Shown in pieces: positions 42,584 to 51,972 of a stretch of 64,000 bases of DNA; within the stretch, counting starts at the first letter, position 1; the number at the start of each line of letters is the position of its first letter. The notes under the pieces are model-generated. The model was not told where the DNA came from. It did not search any database and worked only from the letters and a program-made list of their open reading frames with translations. The translations under genes were made by a program, and so were the position numbers. This DNA comes from Bacillota bacterium (lineage in GTDB: Bacteria; Bacillota; Clostridia; Peptostreptococcales; Anaerovoracaceae), in contig JAFSCP010000036.1 of assembly GCA_017436705.1 (NCBI GenBank), positions 1-64,000 on the forward strand, in the 5' to 3' direction.

Positions 42584-43564
42584 ATGACGGAAAAAAGTAA
42601 ACGTATAAATAGAGCTGCGAAGATTGGTGCAGCAGGTGCAGTTGGTATTTCAGCAGTTTTAGCGGCGGCAAAATGGGCTTATGGTTACGCATTTAAGCCG
42701 GACAGAGCAAAAACCTGTAACCCTTATCAGCTTATCGGCAAGCAGAGCGAAAATTACAAAGACGATATTTTTCAGTCCATTGAAAAGCTGGAGAAGCTGC
42801 CATGCGAATGGGTCCATACCAGGTCACAGGAAGGATTTAAGCTGGCAGGACGTTATTACCATCAGCAGGATGGGGCTCCGTTAATGATATTTTTCCACGG
42901 ATATAAGAGTCCTGCCTTACGTGATTTCTGCGGCGGATTCTGGATTTACCGTGAGCAGGGATATAATATTCTGGTAGTAGATCAGCGTGCTCATGGCAGA
43001 AGTGAAGGCAAGGCGCTTACCATGGGAATCAAAGAAAGATATGATTGTGTAAAGTGGGTGGAATTTGCTGTTGACAGATTCGGCAGTGATATAAGAATCC
43101 TGCTGGGCGGTATTTCCATGGGTGCAGCAACCGTAATGATGGCGGCTGAACTGCTCCAGGACTGCCAGAATGTAAAGGGTATTCTGGCTGACTGCGGCTA
43201 CAGCACAGTGGAAGGGGTCATGAAGCAGACTATACGCCAGATGAAACTGCCGGTGGAACCGTCATGGAGACTTCTTAAACTGGGAGCAAAGATTTATGGA
43301 GGATTTGATCTTAGTGAATCCAGTGCAGTAGAGTCCCTTAGAAATTCCCGTTTTCCTGTAGTATTTATTCATGGTCAGGCGGATGAACGTGTTCCCGCAG
43401 AAATGACAGAAGAGAATGTAGCAGCTGCTGCTGCCGAAAGGATTGTAACCTTTATGGTCCCTGAAGCTGAGCATGGAATGAGCTATTATATTGACCGGAA
43501 AGGGTACTATGATACGGTACTTCCATTCATAAAAGAACTTCTGGAAGATGGCATGCAGAAGTAA
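42584..43564 (+). CDS. Alpha/beta hydrolase
   Basis: A 326-residue serine hydrolase of the alpha/beta fold. One N-terminal hydrophobic helix (IGAAGAVGISAVLAAAKWAYG) probably anchors it to the membrane. The nucleophile elbow is GGISMG, the oxyanion region is FFHGYKSPALRDFCGG, and the acid and base are in HGQADERVP and EAEHGMSYY. The start is the ATG at 42584 with AGGGGA before it; longer in-frame starts have no such site. Similar membrane-tethered hydrolases are common in Clostridia; the substrate is unknown. A terminator follows. Confidence 0.88.
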   Translation: MTEKSKRINRAAKIGAAGAVGISAVLAAAKWAYGYAFKPDRAKTCNPYQLIGKQSENYKDDIFQSIEKLEKLPCEWVHTRSQEGFKLAGRYYHQQDGAPLMIFFHGYKSPALRDFCGGFWIYREQGYNILVVDQRAHGRSEGKALTMGIKERYDCVKWVEFAVDRFGSDIRILLGGISMGAATVMMAAELLQDCQNVKGILADCGYSTVEGVMKQTIRQMKLPVEPSWRLLKLGAKIYGGFDLSESSAVESLRNSRFPVVFIHGQADERVPAEMTEENVAAAAAERIVTFMVPEAEHGMSYYIDRKGYYDTVLPFIKELLEDGMQK

Positions 43565-43580
43565 AAAACAGTAATATTTA

Positions 43581-43605
43581 AAAGCCTTGGAAACAGGGCT
43601 TTTTT
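43581..43605 (+). terminator. Terminator after the alpha/beta hydrolase gene
   Basis: Nine-pair stem 43581-43589 / 43594-43602 (AAAGCCTTG with CAGGGCTTT), loop GAAA, T-rich run. Confidence 0.85.
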
Positions 43606-43640
43606 CTTTTGTTTTTTTGTTGGAAAATACACGATTTTGC

Positions 43641-43669
43641 TTGTATCGCAGTGCAAAAAGTAGTACAAT
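43641..43669 (+). promoter_or_regulatory. Sigma-A promoter for secDF and the genes after it
   Basis: TTGTAT (43641-43646), 17-base spacer, TACAAT (43664-43669). The leader carries a small hairpin, ATGCCC (43685-43690) / GGGCAT (43697-43702), before the start at 43737. Confidence 0.6.
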
Positions 43670-43736
43670 ATAATGTAAAATAAAATGCCCCTTTATGGGC
43701 ATATATATAAATTTTTATTGAGAGGTTATACAAAAA

Positions 43737-45950
43737 ATGAATTTAAACGTTAAACGTGGACTGGCCGTGCTGGTTATTATCGCACTTGTTTTTGGCTGGT
43801 TCGTATCCCTTTTCGGAATAGGGGAATACACTTCTGTAAAGGATGCTCTGAAATACGGGCTTGACATTGACGGTGGTGTTTACGTGGTTATGGAAGCACA
43901 GACAGATGCAACCGGTGATGAACTGACTCAGCTTATGGAGCAGACAAGAGCTGTTCTTGATAACCGTGTAAATCAGCTGGGCGTAGCGGAATCATCAGTT
44001 ACAATTGAAGGTACTAACAGAATCAGAATTGAAATGCCTGGTGTTGATAATGCTGAGGATGCAATCGCTGCAATCGGCAAGACTGCACAGCTTCATTTTA
44101 TTCTTGCGGATGGTACAATCGTTGTATCCGGAAGCAATGTAAAAGATGCACAGGTTGGCACTGAAGGTGCAGGATACGTTATTCATCTTCAGTTTGACAG
44201 CGAAGGTGCTGAAAAGTTTGCTGAAGGTACACGCAAAGCAATCAGCGGTACTGTTCCTGTAGAAGTTGAAGGAATGATGAAGGATCAGATTGCAATTGTT
44301 CTGGATAATGAAATCATTCAGAGCCCTCAGGTAAATGAAGTTATTCCTAACGGACAGTGCGTAATGGAAGGTAATTACACAAAGGAAGAAGCAATGACAA
44401 CTGCTGCTCTTATCCGTGGTGGTGCACTTCCTGTAGACCTTGTTGAAATCCAGTCTTCAGTACAGACAGCAACAATCGGTGCAGATGCTCTTGAAAAATC
44501 AATAATTGCCGGTGGCATCGGTCTTGGAATCGTATTCATTCTGATGATTGTGTTCTACGGCATGCTCGGTATTGTGGCAGACATTGCGCTTGCACTTTAC
44601 GTAGTAATGTTCCTGTGGGCAATGGTTGCATTCAATGTAGTACTTACACTTCCTGGTATCGCTGCACTGGTACTTTCAATCGGTATGGCAGTAGACGCAA
44701 ATGTAATTATTTTTGCAAGAATCAAGGAAGAAATTTCAGCAGGTAAAACTATTAGAGTAGCTGTTGATGCTGGTTTCAAGAATGCCCTTACTACAGTTCT
44801 TGATGCGCAGATTACTACACTTATCGCTGCAGTTGTACTTTATGAAGTAGGTACTACAGCAGTTAAGGGCTTTGCACTTACACTGATGATCGGTATTGTA
44901 TTCAGTATCTTCACAGCAGTAATCGTAACTCAGCTGTTCATTTCATTACTTGCAAACAGCAAGAAGTTTGCAAAGAACAAATACTTTGGCGTAAACGAAG
45001 ACGGTACTCCAAAGCAGCTGCTTAACAAGACTTTTACTTTTATCAGACACAGAAAGATTTACTATATCGTAAGCATTTCAATCATCGTTATCGGTCTCGT
45101 ATTCGCAATGATCGGCGGACTGAACTACGGTATTGACTTTACAGGCGGTACAAACATCCAGGTGGAAATGGGCAAGCAGGTTGATATCGACGAAGTAAAG
45201 GATGTGCTTAAAGAGTATGACCTTGATCCTCAGATTATCTATGCAGGGGAAGGAAATACACAGCTTGTAATCAAGACAATCAAGTCTCTTGAAAATGCTG
45301 AAAGAACAGAAGTAGTTGAAGCTCTCGGCAAAGTTTACGGCGTAACTCAGGATGACGTACTTGCATCTGAACAGTTCGGACCATCCGTAGGTGATGAACT
45401 GAAGGAAAACGCAGTTAAATCTGTTGTAATTGCATCAATTGGTATGCTGATTTATATTATCTTCAGATTCAGAGCATGGCAGTTCGGTTTTGCTTCAATT
45501 GTAGGTGTTCTTCACGACGTACTCATGGTAATTGCTTTCTACGCAATTTTCGGATTTACTGTAAATAACCCGTTCATTGCGGCAATACTGACATTAGTAG
45601 GTTACTCAATCAATGACACAATTGTTATCTTTGACAGAATCAGAGAAAACAAAAAGATTTATAATAAAGACAGCAATGAAGTAAACATTGACCGAAGCCT
45701 GAACCAGACTCTTAACAGAACAATCATGACTTCACTTACAACTCTCGTAGTTATGATTCCGCTCTGTATCATGGTTTCCGCTTCAATCAGAGAATTTATT
45801 ATTCCGCTTATGGTCGGTGTAATCGTAGGATGCCTGTCATCAATCTTTGTATGCAGCCCTCTGTACTACGACCTCTGCAGAAGTCAGGAAGAATCCAAAT
45901 ATTTAAGAAATACAGCAAAATCAAAAAAAGCTAAGAAATATTTCAAGTAA
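43737..45950 (+). CDS. secDF: Protein translocase subunit SecDF (fused SecD and SecF)
   Basis: A 737-residue fusion of SecD (about 1-420) and SecF (about 430-737), as in Bacillus. The motifs are YGLDIDGGVYVVME after the first helix, then the SecD helices with GIAALVLSIGMAVDANVIIFARIKEE. The SecF half has GGLNYGIDFTGGTNIQVEM and LVGYSINDTIVIFDRIREN. It uses the proton or sodium gradient to pull exported proteins through SecYEG, with YajC as a partner. It heads the long run of housekeeping genes to the right and is preceded by a promoter. Confidence 0.97.
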   Translation: MNLNVKRGLAVLVIIALVFGWFVSLFGIGEYTSVKDALKYGLDIDGGVYVVMEAQTDATGDELTQLMEQTRAVLDNRVNQLGVAESSVTIEGTNRIRIEMPGVDNAEDAIAAIGKTAQLHFILADGTIVVSGSNVKDAQVGTEGAGYVIHLQFDSEGAEKFAEGTRKAISGTVPVEVEGMMKDQIAIVLDNEIIQSPQVNEVIPNGQCVMEGNYTKEEAMTTAALIRGGALPVDLVEIQSSVQTATIGADALEKSIIAGGIGLGIVFILMIVFYGMLGIVADIALALYVVMFLWAMVAFNVVLTLPGIAALVLSIGMAVDANVIIFARIKEEISAGKTIRVAVDAGFKNALTTVLDAQITTLIAAVVLYEVGTTAVKGFALTLMIGIVFSIFTAVIVTQLFISLLANSKKFAKNKYFGVNEDGTPKQLLNKTFTFIRHRKIYYIVSISIIVIGLVFAMIGGLNYGIDFTGGTNIQVEMGKQVDIDEVKDVLKEYDLDPQIIYAGEGNTQLVIKTIKSLENAERTEVVEALGKVYGVTQDDVLASEQFGPSVGDELKENAVKSVVIASIGMLIYIIFRFRAWQFGFASIVGVLHDVLMVIAFYAIFGFTVNNPFIAAILTLVGYSINDTIVIFDRIRENKKIYNKDSNEVNIDRSLNQTLNRTIMTSLTTLVVMIPLCIMVSASIREFIIPLMVGVIVGCLSSIFVCSPLYYDLCRSQEESKYLRNTAKSKKAKKYFK

Positions 45951-45973
45951 ACTAATTTAAACAGGAGTTAATT

Positions 45974-48187
45974 ATGTTAACAAAAGCCGAATTTTTAGAA
46001 AAAATATTAAGTATTAATTCTAAATATAACACCGAACTTATAGGAAAGGCGTTTGATACTGGTATGAGACTGCACGAAGGGCAGCTTCGTAAGAGTGGTG
46101 AACCGTACTTTATTCACCCGATTAACGTGGCAATCATTCTGGCAGAAATCGGTATGGACGATGAGACCATTGTCGGTGGGCTTTTGCATGACGTAGTTGA
46201 AAACACTGAATATACAAGAGAGCAGCTGGTTGAAGATTTCAACGAAGATATTGCTCTTCTTGTAGACGGTGTTACGAAACTGGGATCCATCAAATTTGAG
46301 TCCAAGGAAGAAATCCAGGCTGAAAACTTCCGTAAGATGTTCCTTGCCATGTCGCAGGACATCCGAGTTCTGATTATCAAGCTGGCCGACAGACTGCACA
46401 ACATGAGAACCATGGGCTTTATGAAGCCTGAAAAAATCATTGAAAAGTGCAATGAAACCCTTGATATTTATGCTCCTCTGGCATCAAGACTGGGGATTTT
46501 CAGACTTAAATTTGAACTGGAAGACCTGGCGCTTAAATTCCTTCATCCTGAAGAATTCCAGGATCTTAAACAGAAGGTAAACAAGCGTAAAGAAGAAAGA
46601 GAAGAAACAATCAACCATGTTATCGCAGAAATCAAGGATTCTCTCGATGACATGAATCTGGAATATGATATTTACGGCAGAGCAAAGCACTATTACAGCA
46701 TTTATCGCAAGATGAAGAATCAGAACAAGCAGATTGATGAGCTTTTTGACCTGATTGCTGTACGTGTAATCGTGGATACTGTCAAAGACTGTTACGCAGT
46801 TCTCGGTATTGTTCACACTATGTGGAAACCGATTCCGGGCAGATTCAAGGACTACATTGCAATGCCTAAGCCTAACATGTACCAGTCACTTCATACCACA
46901 GTTATCGGCGACAACGGTGAACCTTTTGAAATTCAGATCAGAACCAAGGAAATGCACCGTATCGCTGAATACGGTATCGCTGCGCACTGGAAGTACAAGG
47001 AAGGCAACACTTCCGGACAGGCTTCCAATGATGATGTGAAGCTGGCATGGCTGAGACAGTCCCTTGAATGGCAGAAGGACCTGAGCGACCCTAAGGACTT
47101 CCTTGAAACTATGAAGGTTGACCTTTTTGCAAGTCAGGTATTCGTATTTACACCTCGCGGAGAAGTTATCGAACTTCCTGCTGGCTCCACGCCGCTTGAC
47201 TTCGCATTCAAGATTCATACAGCCATCGGATGCAAGTGCGTAGGTGCTAAGGTAAACGGCAAGATGGTAACAATCGACTATACACTGAAACACGGTGATA
47301 TTGTTGAAATTGTAACATCCGCTAATGCAGCCGGTCCAAGTATTGACTGGCTGAAGATTGCCAAGAGTTCCAACGCCCGTAATAAAATCAGAAGCTGGCT
47401 CAAAAAAGAAAACAAGTCAGATACCATTGAAAAGGGTAAGGATCTGCTTGACAAGACTCTCAGAAAGAAAGGCTTCGACCCTGCATTATGTGCAAAGCAG
47501 GCCTACCTCATAAAAGCTTTCAAGGCGATGAATTTTGCCAACGAAGAGGAAGCGTTCACTCAGCTTGCCAACGGCGGCACGCTGATGAGCAAATTCTGTA
47601 ATCTTCTCGTTGGATATTATGCGGAAGAAACCAAGACCGATGTTAAGTCCAATGAAGAAATCATGGAAGAAATCAAGGCTGCAGAAGCACGTAAAGCCAA
47701 GGCTGAAAAGCAGAAACGAATCAAGGATAAGGACAGACCTGGCATCATTGTCAAAGGTGCTGACAATCTGATGATCAAGCTTGCAAAGTGCTGCAACCCT
47801 GTTCCGGGAGATGACATTGTAGGCTTCATTACCAAAGGCAGAGGTATTTCTGTTCACAGATGTGACTGTTCAAATATTACTTCACTTCCTGAGGCCGAAA
47901 AGGCACGATTCATTGAAGTTGAATGGGAAGATATGAAGATGGGCAAGTCCTACAATGCTGATATTGTAATTGTGGGACAGGACCGAAAAGGTATTCTTTC
48001 AGTGATTTCCAAGGTATGCGATGATATGGACATCAATATCGCAGGTGTAAACGGTAAGGCAGACAAAGAAGGAAATCTTAATCTTCTGATTACACTTGAA
48101 ATTGCCAGCACACAGGAAATGCAGAAAGTACTCAGAAATCTGAGAAATATCGAAGGCATTGAACATGTTTACAGAGCAAAGTCATAA
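45974..48187 (+). CDS. rel: Bifunctional (p)ppGpp synthetase/hydrolase (Rel)
   Basis: A 737-residue stringent-response enzyme. The HD hydrolase domain has HP-INVAIILAEIGMDDE and GGLLHDVVENTEY. The synthetase domain has GRAKHYYSIYRKM and the EXQIRT-type FEIQIRT. TGS follows (VFTPRGEVIELPAGSTPLDFAF), then the zinc-finger/CC region around AKCCNPVPGDDIVGF, and the C-terminal ACT domain. All the parts for ribosome-linked control are present, so it should both make and degrade the alarmone. It lies 23 bases after secDF and before dtd, a usual Firmicutes order. Confidence 0.97.
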   Translation: MLTKAEFLEKILSINSKYNTELIGKAFDTGMRLHEGQLRKSGEPYFIHPINVAIILAEIGMDDETIVGGLLHDVVENTEYTREQLVEDFNEDIALLVDGVTKLGSIKFESKEEIQAENFRKMFLAMSQDIRVLIIKLADRLHNMRTMGFMKPEKIIEKCNETLDIYAPLASRLGIFRLKFELEDLALKFLHPEEFQDLKQKVNKRKEEREETINHVIAEIKDSLDDMNLEYDIYGRAKHYYSIYRKMKNQNKQIDELFDLIAVRVIVDTVKDCYAVLGIVHTMWKPIPGRFKDYIAMPKPNMYQSLHTTVIGDNGEPFEIQIRTKEMHRIAEYGIAAHWKYKEGNTSGQASNDDVKLAWLRQSLEWQKDLSDPKDFLETMKVDLFASQVFVFTPRGEVIELPAGSTPLDFAFKIHTAIGCKCVGAKVNGKMVTIDYTLKHGDIVEIVTSANAAGPSIDWLKIAKSSNARNKIRSWLKKENKSDTIEKGKDLLDKTLRKKGFDPALCAKQAYLIKAFKAMNFANEEEAFTQLANGGTLMSKFCNLLVGYYAEETKTDVKSNEEIMEEIKAAEARKAKAEKQKRIKDKDRPGIIVKGADNLMIKLAKCCNPVPGDDIVGFITKGRGISVHRCDCSNITSLPEAEKARFIEVEWEDMKMGKSYNADIVIVGQDRKGILSVISKVCDDMDINIAGVNGKADKEGNLNLLITLEIASTQEMQKVLRNLRNIEGIEHVYRAKS

Positions 48188-48205
48188 CTTAATTAAGAGG
48201 TAAGT

Positions 48206-48655
48206 ATGAGAGCAGTAGTACAGAGAGTTACAGATGCAGACGTATCTGTAGATAATAAAATAACAGGTTCAATCGGCAAAGGTTTTGTGGTATTGCTCGG
48301 CGTGGAAGACGGCGACACAGAAGCTGATGCAGATTATATGGTCGAAAAAATTACCGGTCTGAGAGTTTTTGAAGATGAAGAAGGCAAGATGAATCTTTCC
48401 ATGATGGATATCGGCGGTGAAATGCTTGCAGTTTCACAGTTCACTCTTCTGGCTGATGCCCGTAAAGGCAAAAGACCAAGCTTCATCAAGGCTGCAAGAC
48501 CTGAACAGGCCAAAGATCTTTATGATTATTTCACAACGAAAGTGCGTGAAAGGGGCGTGAAAGTCGGAGAAGGTATTTTCCAGGCAGAAATGCTTGTGAG
48601 AATCAACAACGACGGCCCGGTTACAATTTTGCTTGACAGCAAGAAATTATTCTAA
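48206..48655 (+). CDS. dtd: D-aminoacyl-tRNA deacylase
   Basis: A 149-residue DTD enzyme that removes D-amino acids (and glycine) from mischarged tRNA. The conserved segments are [32 protein letters not shown] and the cross-subunit NNDGPVTI motif that gives chiral selectivity. It follows rel by 18 bases with a GAGG site. The dtd-rel pairing is typical for Firmicutes. Confidence 0.96.
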   Translation: MRAVVQRVTDADVSVDNKITGSIGKGFVVLLGVEDGDTEADADYMVEKITGLRVFEDEEGKMNLSMMDIGGEMLAVSQFTLLADARKGKRPSFIKAARPEQAKDLYDYFTTKVRERGVKVGEGIFQAEMLVRINNDGPVTILLDSKKLF

Positions 48656-48672
48656 AAGGAGGAATTACCTGA

Positions 48673-49293
48673 ATGAAAATCAATCATTATCTTACAGGAA
48701 TTTTAACTGTCAATACCTATATGGTTTATGATGAAAAAACCAAAGAAGGTTTCATCGTGGATCCGGGCGGATACAGTCCTAAAGTGACTGCAGACGTAAA
48801 AGAAGCAGGTGTTGACATAAAATATATTATTTTAACCCATGGCCACGGCGATCATATTGGTGGCGTAGCACAGACACTCGAAGATTTTCCTGACGCAAAG
48901 GTAATTGCTCATGAAGCAGAAGCTGAAATGCTTGGAAATGCTGCTGTCAACGAATCCAAGAGTTGCTGCAGAAGAGAAATTACTCTGGATGCAGACATTT
49001 ATGTAAAAGACAGAGAAACCATGAAAATCGGAGAAATGGAGCTTACTTTCCTCCATACACCGGGCCATACACCTGGCGGCATGAGCATCTATGTCGATAA
49101 ACATATTTTCAGCGGAGATACACTTTTCTGCCGTTCAATAGGAAGATCAGACTTCTGGGGCGGTGACTTCAGAACACTTATCAACTCAATCAAGGACAAA
49201 CTTTTCATGTTCCCTGATGATACAGTAGTTCTTCCTGGTCACATGGGACCAACTACAATCGGAGACGAAAAGAGGGGAAATCCTTTTGTATAA
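48673..49293 (+). CDS. MBL-fold metallohydrolase (glyoxalase II-like)
   Basis: A 206-residue metallo-beta-lactamase-fold enzyme. The zinc-binding motif is LTHGHGDHIGG, with later ligands in HTPGHTPGG and FSGDTLFC and the last His in LPGHMGPTT. Length and motifs match the small hydroxyacylglutathione-hydrolase-like group (YcbL/YqgX). It probably hydrolyses a thioester, but the substrate is uncertain. Its end overlaps the hemZ start by eight bases. Confidence 0.9.
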   Translation: MKINHYLTGILTVNTYMVYDEKTKEGFIVDPGGYSPKVTADVKEAGVDIKYIILTHGHGDHIGGVAQTLEDFPDAKVIAHEAEAEMLGNAAVNESKSCCRREITLDADIYVKDRETMKIGEMELTFLHTPGHTPGGMSIYVDKHIFSGDTLFCRSIGRSDFWGGDFRTLINSIKDKLFMFPDDTVVLPGHMGPTTIGDEKRGNPFV

Positions 49294-50689
49294 CTTTGTA
49301 ATCAGAAATGTTTCAAATAAATACGACTGTGAAGAGCTGATCAAAGTTTTCATTCCGGCTGATGATTTCAGAGCCTGGACAGAAGACGAATGGAATGCTC
49401 TGACTGATGAGGAAAAGGTTCCGTTCACTGAAGCAGAACAGGTTATCTTCAATGAAGAAATGCATGATGATAAGAATCATGTGAAGCGTGAAATATTCCG
49501 GTACATGAGCGGTCTTACCGGCACTCATCCTGCATGGGGCATTCTTACAGGCGTAAGACCTGTGAAACTGACCGGCGAGATTTATGACCGCCTGGGAAGC
49601 GAGGAAGCAGTCCGCATGGAACTGGCAGAAACTTATCTGCTGGACGACGAAAAGACCGATCTTCTCATTGATACATACAATTACCAGCAGGAAATCTGCG
49701 GCAGACCTGACCCAAAGTCGGTTGGAATTTACATCGGTATTCCGTTCTGTCCTACAAGATGCCTTTATTGTTCTTTCACCTCCAATCAGGTAGGTGACAG
49801 TGAAATTGCAAGGTATCTTGAGGCCCTGAAGACTGAAATTGCTTATGTGGGACGGCGCATGAGAGAAACCGGTCTCTGGCCTGAAAGCATATACATCGGA
49901 GGTGGTACTCCGACAACATTGACAGCAGAGCAGCTGGATGATCTTCTTGCAACTGTAAAAGAACATATTGATCTTGAAAAGTGCAGGGAATTCACTGTGG
50001 AGGCGGGAAGACCGGACACCATCACATATGAAAAGCTGGAAGCGATTAAAAAGCACGGCATTGAAAGAATCAGTATCAATCCTCAGTCAATGAAGGAAAG
50101 AACGTTGGAACTTATCGGACGTTCACATAAGCCGGGAGACATCGTGAAAGCTTTCCAGAAAGCTGACTGGGTCGGAATTCCAATGGTAAACGCAGACCTG
50201 ATTGCAGGACTTCCTGAAGAAGAACCGGAAGATTTCGAAAATACTATGGAAAGAATCCTGGCTCTTGACCCTGAAAACATCACAGTCCATACGCTGGCTG
50301 TAAAACGCGCCTCAAGGCTCATTGACGTGGACAAAGACTTCCATTTCAAACAGGCAGAGCGTGTCAAAAGGATGCTGGATATAGCGAAAGAAAAGTTAAA
50401 AAATGCAGGTTTCAGGCCATATTATCTTTACAGACAGAAGAACATGGCAGGCTCATTTGAGAATGTAGGTTACTGTAAAGAAGGCACACCTTGCATATAT
50501 AATATAAGGATTATGGAAGAAAAGCAGACCATAATCGCTCTCGGGGCAGGGGGCATCAGTAAGATGTACTACCCTGAAGAAAACCGTCTGGAACGCGTTC
50601 CAAACGTGTCAAACTACGAAATATACATTTCCCGTCTTGAGGAAATGCTCGAAAGAAAAGAAAAAAATATATTTATGGAGGTTATTTAA
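49286..50689 (+). CDS. hemZ: Coproporphyrinogen dehydrogenase HemZ (radical SAM)
   Basis: A 467-residue radical SAM protein of the HemZ family, the oxygen-independent coproporphyrinogen III oxidase paralogue of Firmicutes. The cluster motif is CPTRCLYC (C-x3-C-x2-C). It is followed by the family GGGTPTTL and by EAGRPDTIT and SINPQSM. The ~150-residue N-terminal extension before the radical SAM domain is the HemZ hallmark. The start is a TTG at 49286-49288 with AGGGGA upstream, overlapping the previous stop. No other haem gene is in the window, so a role other than haem synthesis is possible. Confidence 0.9.
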   Translation: MYNFVIRNVSNKYDCEELIKVFIPADDFRAWTEDEWNALTDEEKVPFTEAEQVIFNEEMHDDKNHVKREIFRYMSGLTGTHPAWGILTGVRPVKLTGEIYDRLGSEEAVRMELAETYLLDDEKTDLLIDTYNYQQEICGRPDPKSVGIYIGIPFCPTRCLYCSFTSNQVGDSEIARYLEALKTEIAYVGRRMRETGLWPESIYIGGGTPTTLTAEQLDDLLATVKEHIDLEKCREFTVEAGRPDTITYEKLEAIKKHGIERISINPQSMKERTLELIGRSHKPGDIVKAFQKADWVGIPMVNADLIAGLPEEEPEDFENTMERILALDPENITVHTLAVKRASRLIDVDKDFHFKQAERVKRMLDIAKEKLKNAGFRPYYLYRQKNMAGSFENVGYCKEGTPCIYNIRIMEEKQTIIALGAGGISKMYYPEENRLERVPNVSNYEIYISRLEEMLERKEKNIFMEVI

Positions 50690-50691
50690 GC

Positions 50692-51945
50692 ATGTTAACT
50701 AATGCACCTAAAGGAACTAAAGACATGATGCCTGATCAGGCGTACAAGTGGCACTATGTAGAAAAGAAGTTCGCTGAACTCTGCAGAAGATACGGTTTCA
50801 AAGAAATCAGAACTCCTATATTTGAACATACAGAATTATTCCAGAGAGGTATCGGAGATACCACTGACGTTGTTCAGAAGGAAATGTACACATTCAACGA
50901 CCACGGTAACAGAAGCATCACACTGAAGCCGGAAGGAACTTCACCTGCAGTAAGAGCTTTCATCGAACATAAGCAGTATGCTGAAGTTCAGCCTACAAAG
51001 TACTATTACGACATTCCTTGCTTCAGATATGAGAAGCCACAGTCAGGCAGACTCAGACAGTTCCACCAGTTCGGTATCGAAGTTTTCGGAACTCCTAATA
51101 TGCTTGCTGACGCAGAAGTAATCAGCCTTGGTTATGACATGATTACTGCAATGGGAATCAATGATATTGAACTGAGAATCAACAGCGTAGGCTGCCCTGT
51201 ATGCAGAAAGAACCACAGAGAAGCGCTTAAAAAGTTCCTTGAACCTAAATACAATGAACTCTGTGATACATGTAAGACAAGATTCAACAAGAACCCTATG
51301 AGAATCATCGACTGTAAGTCACCAATCTGCCATGAACTCGTTCAGGGCGCACCAATGATGGTTGATTATCTCTGCGATGAATGTAAGGATGCTTTTGAAG
51401 ATTTAAAGAAAAACCTTGAAGCACTCGGCATCGAATACACTGTTGACCCTACAATCGTAAGAGGCCTTGACTACTACACAAAGACTGCTTTCGAATTTGT
51501 AACAAACAGCATTGGTGCTCAGGGTACAGTATGCGGCGGAGGCAGATACGACCACCTTATCGAAGAGGTTGGAGGACCTCCAATTCCAGGCGTTGGCTGG
51601 GGTATGGGCATTGAAAGACTTATCATGACAGCTGAAGCAAACGGATTTGTTTTCCCTGAAGAAGATGAAGTTGATGTTTTCATCGCTGTTATGGGTGATG
51701 CAGCCAAGGCTTATGGACTTAAGCTCTGCAGAGAACTGAGAAGCAAAGGACTTTCAGCTCAGATGGACACTCTTGCAAGAAACATCAAGGGACAGTTCAA
51801 GTACGCAGACAGACTTAACGCTAAGTATACAGTAGTAATCGGCGACAACGAAATCGCTGAAGGAGTGGTATCACTCAAGAACATGGCCAAGTCCGAACAG
51901 ACACAGGTTAAGTTTGAAGATTTATACGAAGCAATTACAAAGTAA
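50692..51945 (+). CDS. hisS: Histidyl-tRNA synthetase
   Basis: A 417-residue class II synthetase. Motif 2 contains FRYEKPQSGRLRQFHQFGIE, and the His-specific segments are RGLDYYTKTAFE and GGGRYDHLI. Motif 3 is GVGWGMGIERL. The C-terminal anticodon-binding domain starts at about residue 325. It lies two bases after hemZ with a GGAGG site in the hemZ end, and hisS-aspS follow each other as in B. subtilis. No T-box leader is present, since there is no space. Confidence 0.98.
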   Translation: MLTNAPKGTKDMMPDQAYKWHYVEKKFAELCRRYGFKEIRTPIFEHTELFQRGIGDTTDVVQKEMYTFNDHGNRSITLKPEGTSPAVRAFIEHKQYAEVQPTKYYYDIPCFRYEKPQSGRLRQFHQFGIEVFGTPNMLADAEVISLGYDMITAMGINDIELRINSVGCPVCRKNHREALKKFLEPKYNELCDTCKTRFNKNPMRIIDCKSPICHELVQGAPMMVDYLCDECKDAFEDLKKNLEALGIEYTVDPTIVRGLDYYTKTAFEFVTNSIGAQGTVCGGGRYDHLIEEVGGPPIPGVGWGMGIERLIMTAEANGFVFPEEDEVDVFIAVMGDAAKAYGLKLCRELRSKGLSAQMDTLARNIKGQFKYADRLNAKYTVVIGDNEIAEGVVSLKNMAKSEQTQVKFEDLYEAITK

Positions 51946-51972
51946 TTAATATAAAACACAGGAGAAATTAAA

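Noticed and set aside
49313-50056. Minus-strand frame of 247 codons
   Set aside because: Antisense to hemZ, with composition of a shadow frame and no start signal.
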